From Helicobacter valdiviensis (GTDB taxonomy: Bacteria > Campylobacterota > Campylobacteria > Campylobacterales > Helicobacteraceae): 33,676 nucleotides of DNA. The position numbers were made by a program, and so were the translations under genes. Location: contig NZ_NBIU01000024.1 in NCBI RefSeq assembly GCF_003245365.1, positions 1 to 33,676 on the forward strand, read 5' to 3'. Shown piece after piece: positions 8,581 through 16,869 of this stretch. Positions within the stretch are counted from its first letter, which is position 1. Every line of letters begins with the position of its first letter. The notes beneath the pieces are model-generated. The model was given only the letters and a program-made list of their open reading frames with translations, was not told the origin of the DNA and ran no database searches.

Positions 8581-8610
8581 AAATATTTCTCCTTTTTGGG
8601 AGAGATATTT
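8581..8610 (+). terminator. Hairpin after mrp, probable weak terminator
   Basis: A 12-bp stem with one G-U pair, left arm 8581-8592 and right arm 8599-8610, starts at the stop codon's edge. Only a short TTTT is at its 3' side, so termination may be partial. Confidence 0.5.
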
Positions 8611-8711
8611 TAAAAGAATTGTTTTAAAAATATAAAATGTATTTTATTTTTTGAAAGCAATTTGTAAAGATAGTCTAAAAATTGATAGCACCAAATAAAA
8701 AGATAATTTGT

Positions 8712-8717
8712 TATAAT
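8712..8717 (+). promoter_or_regulatory. Putative -10 box of the sppA-purU transcript
   Basis: TATAAT in TTGTTATAATTATAG, 37 bases before the TTG start of sppA. Confidence 0.5.
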
Positions 8718-8753
8718 TATAGATTTATTTTGAAAATTTAAAAGGAGAGGATT

Positions 8754-9635
8754 TTGAAAATTTTTAAGATTTTTTTAGCACCGCTTGATTTTATTATGAA
8801 ATATTTTAAAGCTTTAGTATTTTTATTGGTTGTATTTTTGATTTTTAGTGCAGGTGAGGGCAAAAAAGTGCAAAATGCAAATTTAGCTAGAGTTGATTTA
8901 AGTGGAATGATAATAGAGAGTGAAAGCTTTTTAAAAGAAGTTCAAGCAATAGAGCAAGATAATGCTATAAAAGGTGTATTGCTTGTGGTGAATTCTCCAG
9001 GAGGTGCGATTGCTCCTAGTGTAGAGATAGCAGAGGCTATTAAACGATTAAAGAGCAAAAAGCCAGTAGTTGCTTACGCACAAGGTGTGATGGCTAGTGG
9101 TAGCTATATGGCAGGAATGTGGGCAGATAGCATTGTGGCTAATAAGGGTTCGCTTTTGGGCTCTATTGGCGTGATTATAGAAGGTGTGGATATTAGTCCT
9201 TTATTGGATAAAATAGGTATTAAATCCCAAACACTAAAAGCAGGGATTTATAAAGAGGCAGGCACATTTGCAAGAGAATGGAGCAAAGAAGAAGAGGGCT
9301 TATTAAAAGATCTTGTAGAAGAGCAATATAGAATGTTTGTAGAGGATGTTGCATTAGCGCGCGGTTTGAAAGTTGAAAATGAAAATGAGTTTGCACAAGG
9401 TAGAATTATGAGTGCAAATACAGCTTTAAAGCTAGGCTTGATTGATGAGGTGGGAGATATTTATAAAGCACAAGAAAAATTAAAAGAACTTGCAAAAATC
9501 TCTAACCCCATTTGGCTAGAAAAAGAAGAAGATTTTTTCAATGAATTTTTGGGACAAAGCATTTCTAAAGGGATAGCAAGTGGGATTTTAAATGCTTATT
9601 CTAAAGTGTATGAAAATTTAAATAGGAATTATTGA
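8754..9635 (+). CDS. sppA: Signal peptide peptidase SppA, 36K type
   Basis: This membrane serine protease digests signal peptides after they are cut from exported proteins. The 293-residue protein has one N-terminal membrane segment (about 18-33) and an S49 peptidase domain. NSPGG lies at 80-84, Ser115 in VMASGSYM is the expected nucleophile, and Lys167 in GIYKEAG is the expected general base. The spacing of 52 residues matches the short bacterial form with a Ser-Lys dyad. The start is TTG at 8754 behind AAGGAGAGG. No upstream ATG is in frame with a better site. Its stop overlaps the start of purU, so the two are translated together. Confidence 0.92.
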   Translation: MKIFKIFLAPLDFIMKYFKALVFLLVVFLIFSAGEGKKVQNANLARVDLSGMIIESESFLKEVQAIEQDNAIKGVLLVVNSPGGAIAPSVEIAEAIKRLKSKKPVVAYAQGVMASGSYMAGMWADSIVANKGSLLGSIGVIIEGVDISPLLDKIGIKSQTLKAGIYKEAGTFAREWSKEEEGLLKDLVEEQYRMFVEDVALARGLKVENENEFAQGRIMSANTALKLGLIDEVGDIYKAQEKLKELAKISNPIWLEKEEDFFNEFLGQSISKGIASGILNAYSKVYENLNRNY

Positions 9636-10465
9636 TGCGATATGCTTTAAAAATACAAACACCTGATGAAAAAGGCTTGATAGCAAAAGTTACAAATATT
9701 TTATTTGAATTGGATTTGAATATTTTAAAGAATGATGAATTTGTTGAAAGAGAAGACAATATTTTTTTTATGCGTTCTGAATTTATTGGAGAATGTGATA
9801 TTGAAGTGTTGCATAAAAAAATTAGTGCAATTCTTTCTAAAGAAGCCATTATAGAAATTAAAAAAATGCAAAGGCGTAAAATTGTTATTTTATGCACTAA
9901 AGAAAATCACTGTTTAGGAGATTTGCTCATACGCTATGATAGCGGAGAGCTTAATGCGGATATTTTGGCGGTAATTTCTAACTATGAGGATTTATCTCCT
10001 TTGGTGCAAAAGTTTAATATCCCTTTTATTTGTGTTTCTAGTGAGGGATTAACTAGAGAAGAGCATGAAGAAAAAGTCCTAGAAGAGCTTAAGAATTATA
10101 CATTTGATTATATGGTTTTAGCAAAATATATGCGTATTTTAACACCAAAATTTGTAAGTGCGTATGAGGGGAAAATTATTAATATCCACCATAGCTTTTT
10201 GCCTGCATTTATTGGAGCAAACCCCTATAAACAAGCTCATAAGCGGGGTGTTAAGATTATTGGAGCGACAGCACATTTTGTAAATAATGAGCTAGATGAG
10301 GGACCTATTATTTATCAAGATATTATTAAAATTAATCATGCACTCACTTGGAAAGAAATGCAAAAAAATGGACGCGATGTAGAAAAAATTGTTTTGGCTA
10401 AGGCACTTAATTTGGCTTTAGAAGAAAGAATATTTGTTTATAAAAACAAAACGATAGTTTTTTAA
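9635..10465 (+). CDS. purU: Formyltetrahydrofolate deformylase PurU
   Basis: It hydrolyses 10-formyl-tetrahydrofolate to formate and tetrahydrofolate, balancing one-carbon pools. The N-terminal 1-75 region is an ACT domain (LKIQTPDEKGLIAKVT), followed by a formyltransferase-fold domain. The catalytic triad is visible as Asn183 in INIHHSFLPAF, His214 in GATAHFV and Asp221 in ELDEGPI. I chose ATG 9635, which overlaps the sppA stop as TGATG, over the in-frame TTG at 9632. This gives 276 residues. PurN and Fmt share the C-terminal fold but lack the ACT domain. Confidence 0.93.
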   Translation: MRYALKIQTPDEKGLIAKVTNILFELDLNILKNDEFVEREDNIFFMRSEFIGECDIEVLHKKISAILSKEAIIEIKKMQRRKIVILCTKENHCLGDLLIRYDSGELNADILAVISNYEDLSPLVQKFNIPFICVSSEGLTREEHEEKVLEELKNYTFDYMVLAKYMRILTPKFVSAYEGKIINIHHSFLPAFIGANPYKQAHKRGVKIIGATAHFVNNELDEGPIIYQDIIKINHALTWKEMQKNGRDVEKIVLAKALNLALEERIFVYKNKTIVF

Positions 10466-10498
10466 AAATTTTTAAAGAAAGCCTAATAAAAAAAAAGC

Positions 10499-10504
10499 TA
10501 GAAT
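10499..10504 (+). promoter_or_regulatory. Putative -10 box of rplU-rpmA
   Basis: TAGAAT, 52 bases before rplU, in a gap of 90 bases after purU. Confidence 0.35.
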
Positions 10505-10555
10505 AATGCGTTTTATTTTTTAATAAAATAACTTCAAATTTTTAAGGAATTGTAG

Positions 10556-10867
10556 ATGTATGCAATCATTCAGAATGGAGGCAAACAATACAAGGTGAGT
10601 GAGGGCGATATTATTTTGCTTGATTGCTTAAACCTTGAGCCAAAGTCAAAAGTTGAAGTGAATGAAGTTCTAGCAATCTGTGAAGATAGCGATATTAAGC
10701 TTGGAGTGCCTTATGTAAGTGGTGCTAAAGTGGAATTAGAAGTTATCAATGAGGGCAGAGGCAAGAAAGTTATCACTTTTAAAAAGCGTCGTAGAAAAGA
10801 TAGTAAAACCAAAAGAGGCTTTAGAAGAGATTTTACACGCGTTCGTGTTGTAAAAATTTCAGCATAG
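10556..10867 (+). CDS. rplU: 50S ribosomal protein L21
   Basis: The 103-residue protein begins [14 protein letters not shown] and contains [20 protein letters not shown], the basic loop that contacts 23S rRNA. Both are hallmarks of L21, and the length is normal. AAGGAA precedes the start. It is followed after 22 bases by rpmA, the usual arrangement, with obgE next. Confidence 0.98.
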   Translation: MYAIIQNGGKQYKVSEGDIILLDCLNLEPKSKVEVNEVLAICEDSDIKLGVPYVSGAKVELEVINEGRGKKVITFKKRRRKDSKTKRGFRRDFTRVRVVKISA

Positions 10868-10889
10868 ATTGCTGCATTAAGGAGTAAAA

Positions 10890-11147
10890 ATGGCACACAA
10901 GAAAGGTCAGGGAAGTACTCAGAATAATAGAGATTCAGCTGGACGCCGCTTAGGTGTGAAAAAATTCGGTGGGGAGTTCGTAAGAGCAGGAAATATTATT
11001 ATCCGTCAAAGAGGCACTAAAGTGCATCCAGGAAGCAATGTAGGTATGGGTAAAGATCATACTATTTTTGCTTTAATTGATGGGATTGTTCAATTTGAAA
11101 GAAAAGATAGAAATCGTAAAAAAGTTTCTATTTATCCTGCTTCTTAA
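10890..11147 (+). CDS. rpmA: 50S ribosomal protein L27
   Basis: The 85-residue protein begins [16 protein letters not shown] and contains [12 protein letters not shown] and [13 protein letters not shown], as in bacterial L27, whose N-terminus reaches the peptidyl-transferase centre. There is no N-terminal extension of the kind removed by a protease in Firmicutes. AAGGAG lies just before the ATG. Confidence 0.98.
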   Translation: MAHKKGQGSTQNNRDSAGRRLGVKKFGGEFVRAGNIIIRQRGTKVHPGSNVGMGKDHTIFALIDGIVQFERKDRNRKKVSIYPAS

Positions 11148-11158
11148 AATTCTTCAAA

Positions 11159-11174
11159 ACTCCCTTTGGGGAGT
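11159..11174 (+). terminator. Short hairpin between rpmA and obgE
   Basis: ACTCCC (11159-11164) pairs with GGGAGT (11169-11174) around TTTG, followed by GTCTTT. This is probably an attenuator that lowers read-through into obgE. Confidence 0.45.
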
Positions 11175-11204
11175 GTCTTTAAAAATCAAAAATTAAGGTA
11201 ATTA

Positions 11205-12284
11205 ATGTTTGTAGATAGTGTTGAAATCTTTGTATCCTCTGGAAAAGGTGGCGAAGGTGCAGTTTCTTTTCGTAGAGAGAAATTTGTCATCAATGGTGGT
11301 CCAGATGGCGGAGATGGTGGTAAAGGCGGTAGCGTTTATTTTAAAGTAGATAGAAATACAGATACTTTATCGCATTTTAGAGGACACAAACATTTCAAGG
11401 CACAAAATGGACAACCAGGGCTTGGAAGAAATAAGTATGGCAAAAAAGGGGAAGATTTAGAAATTATCGTTCCCCCAGGAACTCAGGTAATAGATTTAGA
11501 AAATGGAGAAATTTTATTAGATTTATTGCAAGATGGAGAGAGGGTTTTATTTTTAGAAGGAGGTAAAGGAGGGCTGGGGAATGCACATTTTAAAAGTGCT
11601 ACAAACCAACGCCCAACTTACGCACAAAAAGGGTTGCCAGGGATTGATAAAAAAATCCGCTTGGAGTTAAAATTGATAGCTGATGTGGGTTTGGTAGGTT
11701 TTCCAAATGTGGGCAAATCTACTTTAGTTTCCGTGCTTTCACATGCAAAACCGCAGATTGCAAATTATGAATTTACTACCTTAATTCCTTCGTTAGGAAT
11801 TGTAGATGTGGGAGAATTTCGCTCTTTTGTGATAGCAGATATTCCAGGGATTATCGGAGGAGCAAGCGAGGGAAAAGGTTTAGGTTTAGAGTTTTTAAAG
11901 CATATTGAACGCACAAGATTTTTACTATTTGTGATTGATATTTCAAATTATAGAGAAATAGCAGAGCAGTTTAAAACTTTAAGAGAAGAAGTAGAAAAGT
12001 TTAGCCAAGAGTTATCTAAGCGTCCCTTTGGAGTTATTTTTACAAAGCTTGATGTGTTAGAAGAGGGAGAAATTTCTCAAAAATTAGAAGATTTTTTACA
12101 AGAATTTGATTTTAAACTTAAAAAAGAAGAAGAGGAGCTTTATATCCAAACTTCTAAAGAAGAGTATATTTTGGAATTTGATAAAAATATTCCACAATTT
12201 GTGCTAGGAATTTCTAGTGTTATGGGGAAAAATTTAGAAATTTTGAAGAAATATTTATATGAGAGTGTAAAAAGAAATGCTTAA
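11205..12284 (+). CDS. obgE: Obg family GTPase (ribosome assembly/stress)
   Basis: The 359-residue protein has the Gly-rich Obg fold at 1-157 ([29 protein letters not shown]), then a GTPase domain with P-loop GFPNVGKST at 165-173, switch region [13 protein letters not shown] at 212-215 and the base-specificity motif as TKLD at 280-283, where NKxD is more common. The family binds the 50S precursor and is essential in most bacteria. It follows rplU-rpmA as in many genomes and overlaps proB by 8 bases. Confidence 0.95.
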   Translation: MFVDSVEIFVSSGKGGEGAVSFRREKFVINGGPDGGDGGKGGSVYFKVDRNTDTLSHFRGHKHFKAQNGQPGLGRNKYGKKGEDLEIIVPPGTQVIDLENGEILLDLLQDGERVLFLEGGKGGLGNAHFKSATNQRPTYAQKGLPGIDKKIRLELKLIADVGLVGFPNVGKSTLVSVLSHAKPQIANYEFTTLIPSLGIVDVGEFRSFVIADIPGIIGGASEGKGLGLEFLKHIERTRFLLFVIDISNYREIAEQFKTLREEVEKFSQELSKRPFGVIFTKLDVLEEGEISQKLEDFLQEFDFKLKKEEEELYIQTSKEEYILEFDKNIPQFVLGISSVMGKNLEILKKYLYESVKRNA

Positions 12285-13077
12285 AAACAGGATTGTTATT
12301 AAAGTGGGGAGCTCTATTTTAGTAGAAAATCAAAAGATTAATCTACACAGAATGGAAGCCTTAGCAAAACTTATTTTTGACTTAAAAGAAAAGTATGAAG
12401 TGATTTTGGTTTCTTCAGGGGCTGTTGCAGCGGGATATACAAGATTGTCTTTGGATAAGAGTGATTTAACAAATAAGCAAGTTTTAGCTTCTATTGGACA
12501 ACCCTTGCTTATGGAGCTGTATGCGGAACTTTTTAAAAAATATAATATTATTACTTCGCAAATTTTGCTTACTGCCTATGATTTTGATTCAAGAAAACAC
12601 ACACAAAATGCAAGAAACGCAATGGAGGTGCTTTTAAAAAATGGTGTTTTACCTATTGTGAATGAAAATGATGTGATTGCAACAGGAGAGCTTAAATATC
12701 TAGGTTTTGGAGATAATGATCAGCTTTCAGCTTATGTTACGCATTATTTTAAAGCCTCTCTTTTAGTGATTTTAAGTGATATTGATGGTTATTATGATGA
12801 TAATCCTCATACAAACCAACAAGCCAAAATGTATAAGATAATCCACTCTATTGCCAAAGAAGAATTAGAAGCTAATGCTACCCCACATAATCAATTTGCC
12901 ACAGGTGGGATTGTAACCAAGCTAAAAGCTGCCAATTTTCTTTTAGAGAATAACAAAAAGATGTTTTTAACAAGTGGGTATCAATTAGAATTTGTAAGAG
13001 AGTTTTTATTGCAAGGTATAGAAAGTGGAGTATGGGAAAAAGGGACATTATTTGTTCCTTGCAAGTTAGATAAGTAA
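12277..13077 (+). CDS. proB: Glutamate 5-kinase ProB (short form without PUA domain)
   Basis: It phosphorylates glutamate in the first step of proline synthesis. The amino-acid-kinase fold is seen in [10 protein letters not shown] (6-15), [39 protein letters not shown] and [12 protein letters not shown]. At 266 residues it ends after the kinase domain, lacking the C-terminal PUA domain of E. coli ProB. The start overlaps the end of obgE by 8 bases, so translation is coupled. A convergent glycosyltransferase locus lies 34 bases downstream. Confidence 0.94.
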   Translation: MLKNRIVIKVGSSILVENQKINLHRMEALAKLIFDLKEKYEVILVSSGAVAAGYTRLSLDKSDLTNKQVLASIGQPLLMELYAELFKKYNIITSQILLTAYDFDSRKHTQNARNAMEVLLKNGVLPIVNENDVIATGELKYLGFGDNDQLSAYVTHYFKASLLVILSDIDGYYDDNPHTNQQAKMYKIIHSIAKEELEANATPHNQFATGGIVTKLKAANFLLENNKKMFLTSGYQLEFVREFLLQGIESGVWEKGTLFVPCKLDK

Positions 13078-13111
13078 GCTGGATAAACAAATTTAGAATA
13101 AGCAAACTTAA

Positions 13112-14950
13112 TTAAGTATGCCTAAGAGCTAAAATAAGCTTTAAAGGCTTTATTAGAGGGTTTTTGCTATCTATTATAAAATCTCTAGGTCTATTGAAAA
13201 GTTTTCTAGCAAGTCTATAAAATTTTGTATGATAGATTTTAGATTCTATTAGATTAACTAGGGTGCTATCTTGTAAATCTCTTTTTGTTTTTGTATTTTT
13301 AATCTCAAAAAGGTAAGACTTGTAAATAGGAGAATCTAGCTTATAACTCATCTTTTTTGCATGGGTGCATTGGAGATATTTTGTCTCTTTAATAATAATT
13401 TTATAAAAATCTATTGCTACAACTGCATTAATTTGCCTATCTTGTTTGTTGATGATTTTATAATAGCTTTTTCCAAAACTATAAAAATCAAAAATTAGAT
13501 AATGTAAAAAGCGAAGCATTTTTGTTTCATCTACTTTAAAATCGCCCTTTAAGATACTTTTAAGAGAAGCTCTAAGCTCATTTTCATTTTTTACACTTAT
13601 ATTTAAATTGCTAAAAGCATAAAATGCTCCCCCACAGATAATACAAGGCTTTTGCATCATTAAAGCATACAATCCAACACCAGAATTTATTAACACACAA
13701 GCTTGGCTTATCTGTAAAAGATCTAAAAAATGCATATCATCGGGTGCAAAAAGTAAATTTTTATATGCTTTTTTATTTAAGCTTAAATCTAGGGGGTGTT
13801 TTTTAGCGATAAAAACCACATCTTGTTTTATAAAATCTTTAGCTAGTTTATCTATAATCTCTAAAAAGCCTTGATAATCAAAAGGTGGCTTAGAAAAGTA
13901 TTTAATCACCGTATCGCTTGGCACTTGCAAGGGGATAAAGATTGCTTTTTTATGGCGGATTCCTAGCTGTCTTTGGAGGCTAATTTTGCTTTGTCTCAAG
14001 CCTTGCTTTTCAAGAAAATTTTCATTGTTAAAAAGCTCATTTTCAATGAAAGCTTTGGTTTTTGAGATTTGCTCTTTGCTTAAAGCTTTATTCCAAAGTT
14101 TTTCATCATATGAGGCAGAATCGTAATTGAAGCCCTTAGTATCAAAAAACCAACTATCATTTATCGCACCTCTCTCCCAAATTATATAGGATATATTTTG
14201 TTCTTTGCAAAAACTATAAATTTCAAACCTTAATTCATTGCCATAAGGATTAAATAAAATAATATTAGAAATTCCATTTGTTTTTAAAAAATCCATAAAA
14301 GCTTGCTTATTAAAAACCAATCTATCTGCTGTGCAGTCAAAAAAATCTTGTTCTAATTTATAAATACATTCTCCTATAAAGACACTAATTTGGTTTAAAA
14401 TACGATGGGAAGTGGAATTTTCTTTAAAAAAAGCAAGATTTTTTGTAAGATTTAAAGGAATAGAAGATAAAGGCTCTATAAAATGATTTTTATTTAGCAA
14501 ATTTTTAATGAAAATTTTATGATTTAATTCTTTGTTGTTAAGGTATTTGTTTTGGTTAGGTTTGGTATGCCAAAGATGGTAGATGTAAATTCCTTGCAAC
14601 ATTGCTTCTTGTGCTACTAGAGAAAACCAAGCTCTAAAACCTTTAAATTCACTGAACTCCCAATTTTTAGCAAAATAATCTAAATTGCTAGGCATTGCTT
14701 CAAACTTAGCACATTTTTTTAAAAGTCTAACCAAAAAATCAAAATCTTCACTACCATAGCCCTCAAAATCCTTATCATAGCCACCCAGTTCTAAAAATTT
14801 AAAGCGATTTAGAACAATAGATGATGAGGCATTCATAAAAAATTCAATAAATTCCCGCTTTCCACTAATAAAATCATTTTGAAAAAGCATATCTTTATTG
14901 TAAAAATTTTGATTTAAATAAATTTCAGTGCCAAATTCATTTAAAAACAC
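13112..14950 (-). CDS. C-terminal part of the split glycosyltransferase/capsule gene
   Basis: This is a 612-codon frame if read from GTG 14950, but it has no ribosome site there and the open frame extends upstream to the A tract, so an independent start is unlikely. It carries the end of the GT2 domain (EGYGSEDFDFL near residue 55) and the capsule-synthesis domain (about residues 200-480). A basic C-terminal tail of about 90 residues ends in LILALRHT. Confidence 0.6.
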   Translation of the reverse strand: MFLNEFGTEIYLNQNFYNKDMLFQNDFISGKREFIEFFMNASSSIVLNRFKFLELGGYDKDFEGYGSEDFDFLVRLLKKCAKFEAMPSNLDYFAKNWEFSEFKGFRAWFSLVAQEAMLQGIYIYHLWHTKPNQNKYLNNKELNHKIFIKNLLNKNHFIEPLSSIPLNLTKNLAFFKENSTSHRILNQISVFIGECIYKLEQDFFDCTADRLVFNKQAFMDFLKTNGISNIILFNPYGNELRFEIYSFCKEQNISYIIWERGAINDSWFFDTKGFNYDSASYDEKLWNKALSKEQISKTKAFIENELFNNENFLEKQGLRQSKISLQRQLGIRHKKAIFIPLQVPSDTVIKYFSKPPFDYQGFLEIIDKLAKDFIKQDVVFIAKKHPLDLSLNKKAYKNLLFAPDDMHFLDLLQISQACVLINSGVGLYALMMQKPCIICGGAFYAFSNLNISVKNENELRASLKSILKGDFKVDETKMLRFLHYLIFDFYSFGKSYYKIINKQDRQINAVVAIDFYKIIIKETKYLQCTHAKKMSYKLDSPIYKSYLFEIKNTKTKRDLQDSTLVNLIESKIYHTKFYRLARKLFNRPRDFIIDSKNPLIKPLKLILALRHT

Positions 14951-14984
14951 GCAGGGTAAAACTAAAAAAGCATTAGGATTTTTA

Positions 14985-15338
14985 TCAATTTCTTTTATAT
15001 TTATTAACTCTAAAATATTTTCTAAATTTTTTTTTGCTTATCATACAATCAACATCTAAAGACATCACTACATCGCTTTTTGCATGGATAATGCCTAAAT
15101 TTCTGCATTGTCCTTGCAAAAAATTTGAAATTTGAGTTTCATCTTTAAAATAACGATGCCCTTTGCTTTCAATCAAGTTTTTAAGCTCTGGATATTCTAA
15201 AGATGAAAAGCCTTCTACGAAAATATATTCAACTAAATCATCACTTTTATACTCGTTAGCCTTGTTTATCACCCTTTCTTTGATATAGGGTCGCTCTTTA
15301 CTCGTTCCAAAAGGGATGATGATAGATAGTTTTGCCAA
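14985..15338 (-). CDS. N-terminal fragment of the split glycosyltransferase gene
   Basis: A 117-codon frame starts at ATG 15338 with GGAGT just upstream and TATAAT at 15378-15373. It holds LSIIIPFGTSKERP and SLDVDCM, the nucleotide-sugar half of a GT2 fold. The last 16 residues (KKKFRKYFRVNKYKRN) come from the shifted frame. The fragment alone would be inactive. Confidence 0.65.
   Translation of the reverse strand: MAKLSIIIPFGTSKERPYIKERVINKANEYKSDDLVEYIFVEGFSSLEYPELKNLIESKGHRYFKDETQISNFLQGQCRNLGIIHAKSDVVMSLDVDCMISKKKFRKYFRVNKYKRN
15027..15035. repeat. Mononucleotide tract T9 (A9 in the coding strand) at the frameshift
   Basis: Nine T on the plus strand lie exactly where the two glycosyltransferase frames meet. 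Eight residues would restore the full-length reading frame. Ten would create an immediate TAG. Confidence 0.85.
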
Positions 15339-15372
15339 ATTTGACTCCTAATTTTTATTGAAAAACGATAAA

Positions 15373-15378
15373 ATTATA
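15373..15378 (-). promoter_or_regulatory. Putative -10 box of the glycosyltransferase gene
   Basis: TATAAT on the minus strand, 35 bases before ATG 15338. The divergent regulator promoter starts within about 20 bases, and an ATCGAT palindrome (15383-15388) lies between them. Confidence 0.45.
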
Positions 15379-15396
15379 GATAATCGATACTTAAAT

Positions 15397-15402
15397 TATA
15401 CT
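15397..15402 (+). promoter_or_regulatory. Putative -10 box of the XRE-type regulator gene
   Basis: TATACT, 58 bases before ATG 15460. A second candidate TATAGA (15440-15445) is closer to the start. Confidence 0.35.
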
Positions 15403-15459
15403 TTTAAAATAATAAACTGGCTTAAAATTACAGATAAACTATAGATTAAAAGTAGAAAA

Positions 15460-15879
15460 ATGAAAGTTGTCGATAGAATCAATGAAATTTTAAAAGAAAA
15501 AAATATCAGCAAAAAAGAACTAGCCAATCGCTTGATAAATTTAGGAATGAGGGCAAATAAAACAGGTGAAATTCCCACGCTTTCAAGTATCTATGCGTAT
15601 TTAAATGGAAATATAGACATAAAAGCAGATATGATACCTTTCATTGCCGATGCTTTAGGGGTTTTTGAACAAGAACTCTTTAGTGACAATAAGAAGAAAA
15701 ATTTAAAGATATTGAGTAAAATTTATAGTTTCCAATCAGGAGCGAATTATCCACAGCTTATAGAACTTTTAGAATATCTTCCGCCAAAAAGTTTGGAATG
15801 TTTAGAGGAAATTTTAAATCTAAATAAAGAAAGAATTATAGAATTAAATCAATTACTTAAAAATAATTTAAATAAATAA
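15460..15879 (+). CDS. Helix-turn-helix (XRE-like) transcriptional regulator
   Basis: The 139-residue protein has an N-terminal HTH at about 5-60: ERINEILKEK-type first helix (VDRINEILKEKNIS), KKELANRL as second helix and LSSIYAYLNGN as recognition helix. FIADALGVFEQELF then closes the XRE fold. The C-terminal part (75-139) is helical, Leu/Glu/Asn-rich and probably a dimer or effector segment. The target is unknown. It is divergent from the glycosyltransferase gene, so control of that gene is a possible but unproven role. The ribosome site is weak (AGTAG). Confidence 0.8.
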   Translation: MKVVDRINEILKEKNISKKELANRLINLGMRANKTGEIPTLSSIYAYLNGNIDIKADMIPFIADALGVFEQELFSDNKKKNLKILSKIYSFQSGANYPQLIELLEYLPPKSLECLEEILNLNKERIIELNQLLKNNLNK

Positions 15880-15919
15880 AATTAGAATCGCGATTAAACT
15901 TTATTTAAAGCGTTTTTGT

Positions 15920-15925
15920 TATGAT
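15920..15925 (+). promoter_or_regulatory. Putative -10 box of the fmt transcript
   Basis: TATGAT, 38 bases before fmt. A perfect 10-bp palindrome AATCGCGATT (15886-15895) lies 25 bases upstream of it and could be an operator. Confidence 0.4.
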
Positions 15926-15957
15926 TTTTTAAATCATTTTAAAAAGGTAATAGAGAA

Positions 15958-16869
15958 ATGAAAATAATTTTTATGGGAACTCCTATGTATGCAAGTGTGA
16001 TATTAGAAGCACTTATGCAAAGGCATGAGATTGTAGCACTTGTAGCACAAGAGGATAAGAAAGCGGGTAGAAATATGCAGCTTAAAATGCCTCATACTAA
16101 GGAGTTGCTAGTAAGTAAGGGTTTAGAGAATAAAATTCCTATTTTACAGCCTTCAAAATTAGATGAAGAATTTTATACAAAAATTAGTCAAATTTCTTGT
16201 GATGTTATTGTTGTGGCTGCTTATGGGAAGATTTTGCCTAAAAGGATACTTGATTTAGCACCTTGTATTAATTTGCATGCTTCTATTTTGCCAAAATATC
16301 GCGGTGCAAGTCCTATCCAAAGTGCAATTTTAGAACAAGATGAGTATTTTGGGGTTACTGCTATGAAAATGGAAGAAGGACTTGATTGCGGAGATATTTT
16401 AGGGATTTTGGCTTTTAAAAATCAAAATGAGGGTGCTTTGGAGCTGTTTTCTAAACTTTCAAGCAAGGCAGCGCAACTTACTTTAGAGCTTTTAGAAATT
16501 GGGCTAGATAAAATTAGCCCTCTAAAACAACTAGAATGCAAAAAGAGTTTGTGTAAAAAAATTAAAAAAGAAGATGGGAAGATAGAGTTAAAAAATGCTA
16601 AAGAGGTGTTTTTGAAATCTTTAGCATATGAAGGGTGGCCAGAAATCTCTTTGCAAAACCAAATTAAAATTAAAAATATCCAATTAAATGAAGAAGAATC
16701 CAATAATCAAGAAGGAGTGATTTTGCAAATCCAAAGAGATAAAATTCTCCTAGGTTGCAAAAAGGGAAGTATTTTTGTAAGCACTATCCAAGCACCTTCT
16801 AAAAAGCCTATGAATGCTTATGATTATCTGCAAGGAAAAAGATTGAAAGTGGGAGATATTTTAAGCTAG
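15958..16869 (+). CDS. fmt: Methionyl-tRNA formyltransferase
   Basis: It formylates Met-tRNA(fMet) with 10-formyl-tetrahydrofolate for translation initiation. The 303-residue protein has the N-terminal formyltransferase fold with MGTPMYA at 6-12 and a catalytic set of Asn105 and His107 in INLHASILPKYRGASPIQ, plus Asp143 in EEGLDCGDIL. A C-terminal OB-like domain follows (about 205-303, KSLAYEGWPE, GSIFVSTIQAP). birA begins directly after the stop codon, so fmt-birA are co-transcribed. Confidence 0.96.
   Translation: MKIIFMGTPMYASVILEALMQRHEIVALVAQEDKKAGRNMQLKMPHTKELLVSKGLENKIPILQPSKLDEEFYTKISQISCDVIVVAAYGKILPKRILDLAPCINLHASILPKYRGASPIQSAILEQDEYFGVTAMKMEEGLDCGDILGILAFKNQNEGALELFSKLSSKAAQLTLELLEIGLDKISPLKQLECKKSLCKKIKKEDGKIELKNAKEVFLKSLAYEGWPEISLQNQIKIKNIQLNEEESNNQEGVILQIQRDKILLGCKKGSIFVSTIQAPSKKPMNAYDYLQGKRLKVGDILS

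Larger units (their letters stand above)
13112..15338 (-). pseudogene. Glycosyltransferase family 2 / capsule-synthesis domain fusion, split by a frameshift (likely phase-variable, OFF)
   Basis: Two adjacent minus-strand frames form one gene. The first 101 codons (from 15338) encode a GT-A start with the DxD motif Asp95-Val-Asp97. They then meet nine A (nine T at 15027-15035 on the plus strand) and stop 16 codons later. Reading eight A gives SKKNLENILELI..., which continues unbroken into the frame ending at 13112, for a total of 741 residues. After the tract follow the GT-type acceptor motif GGYDKDFEGYGSEDFDFL and a KpsC/KpsS-like capsule-synthesis domain with WERGA and CVLINSGVGLYALMMQKPCI. 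The likely job is building a surface glycan. Real mutation, switching or sequencing error cannot be told apart here. No other glycan genes are adjacent. Confidence 0.8.
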
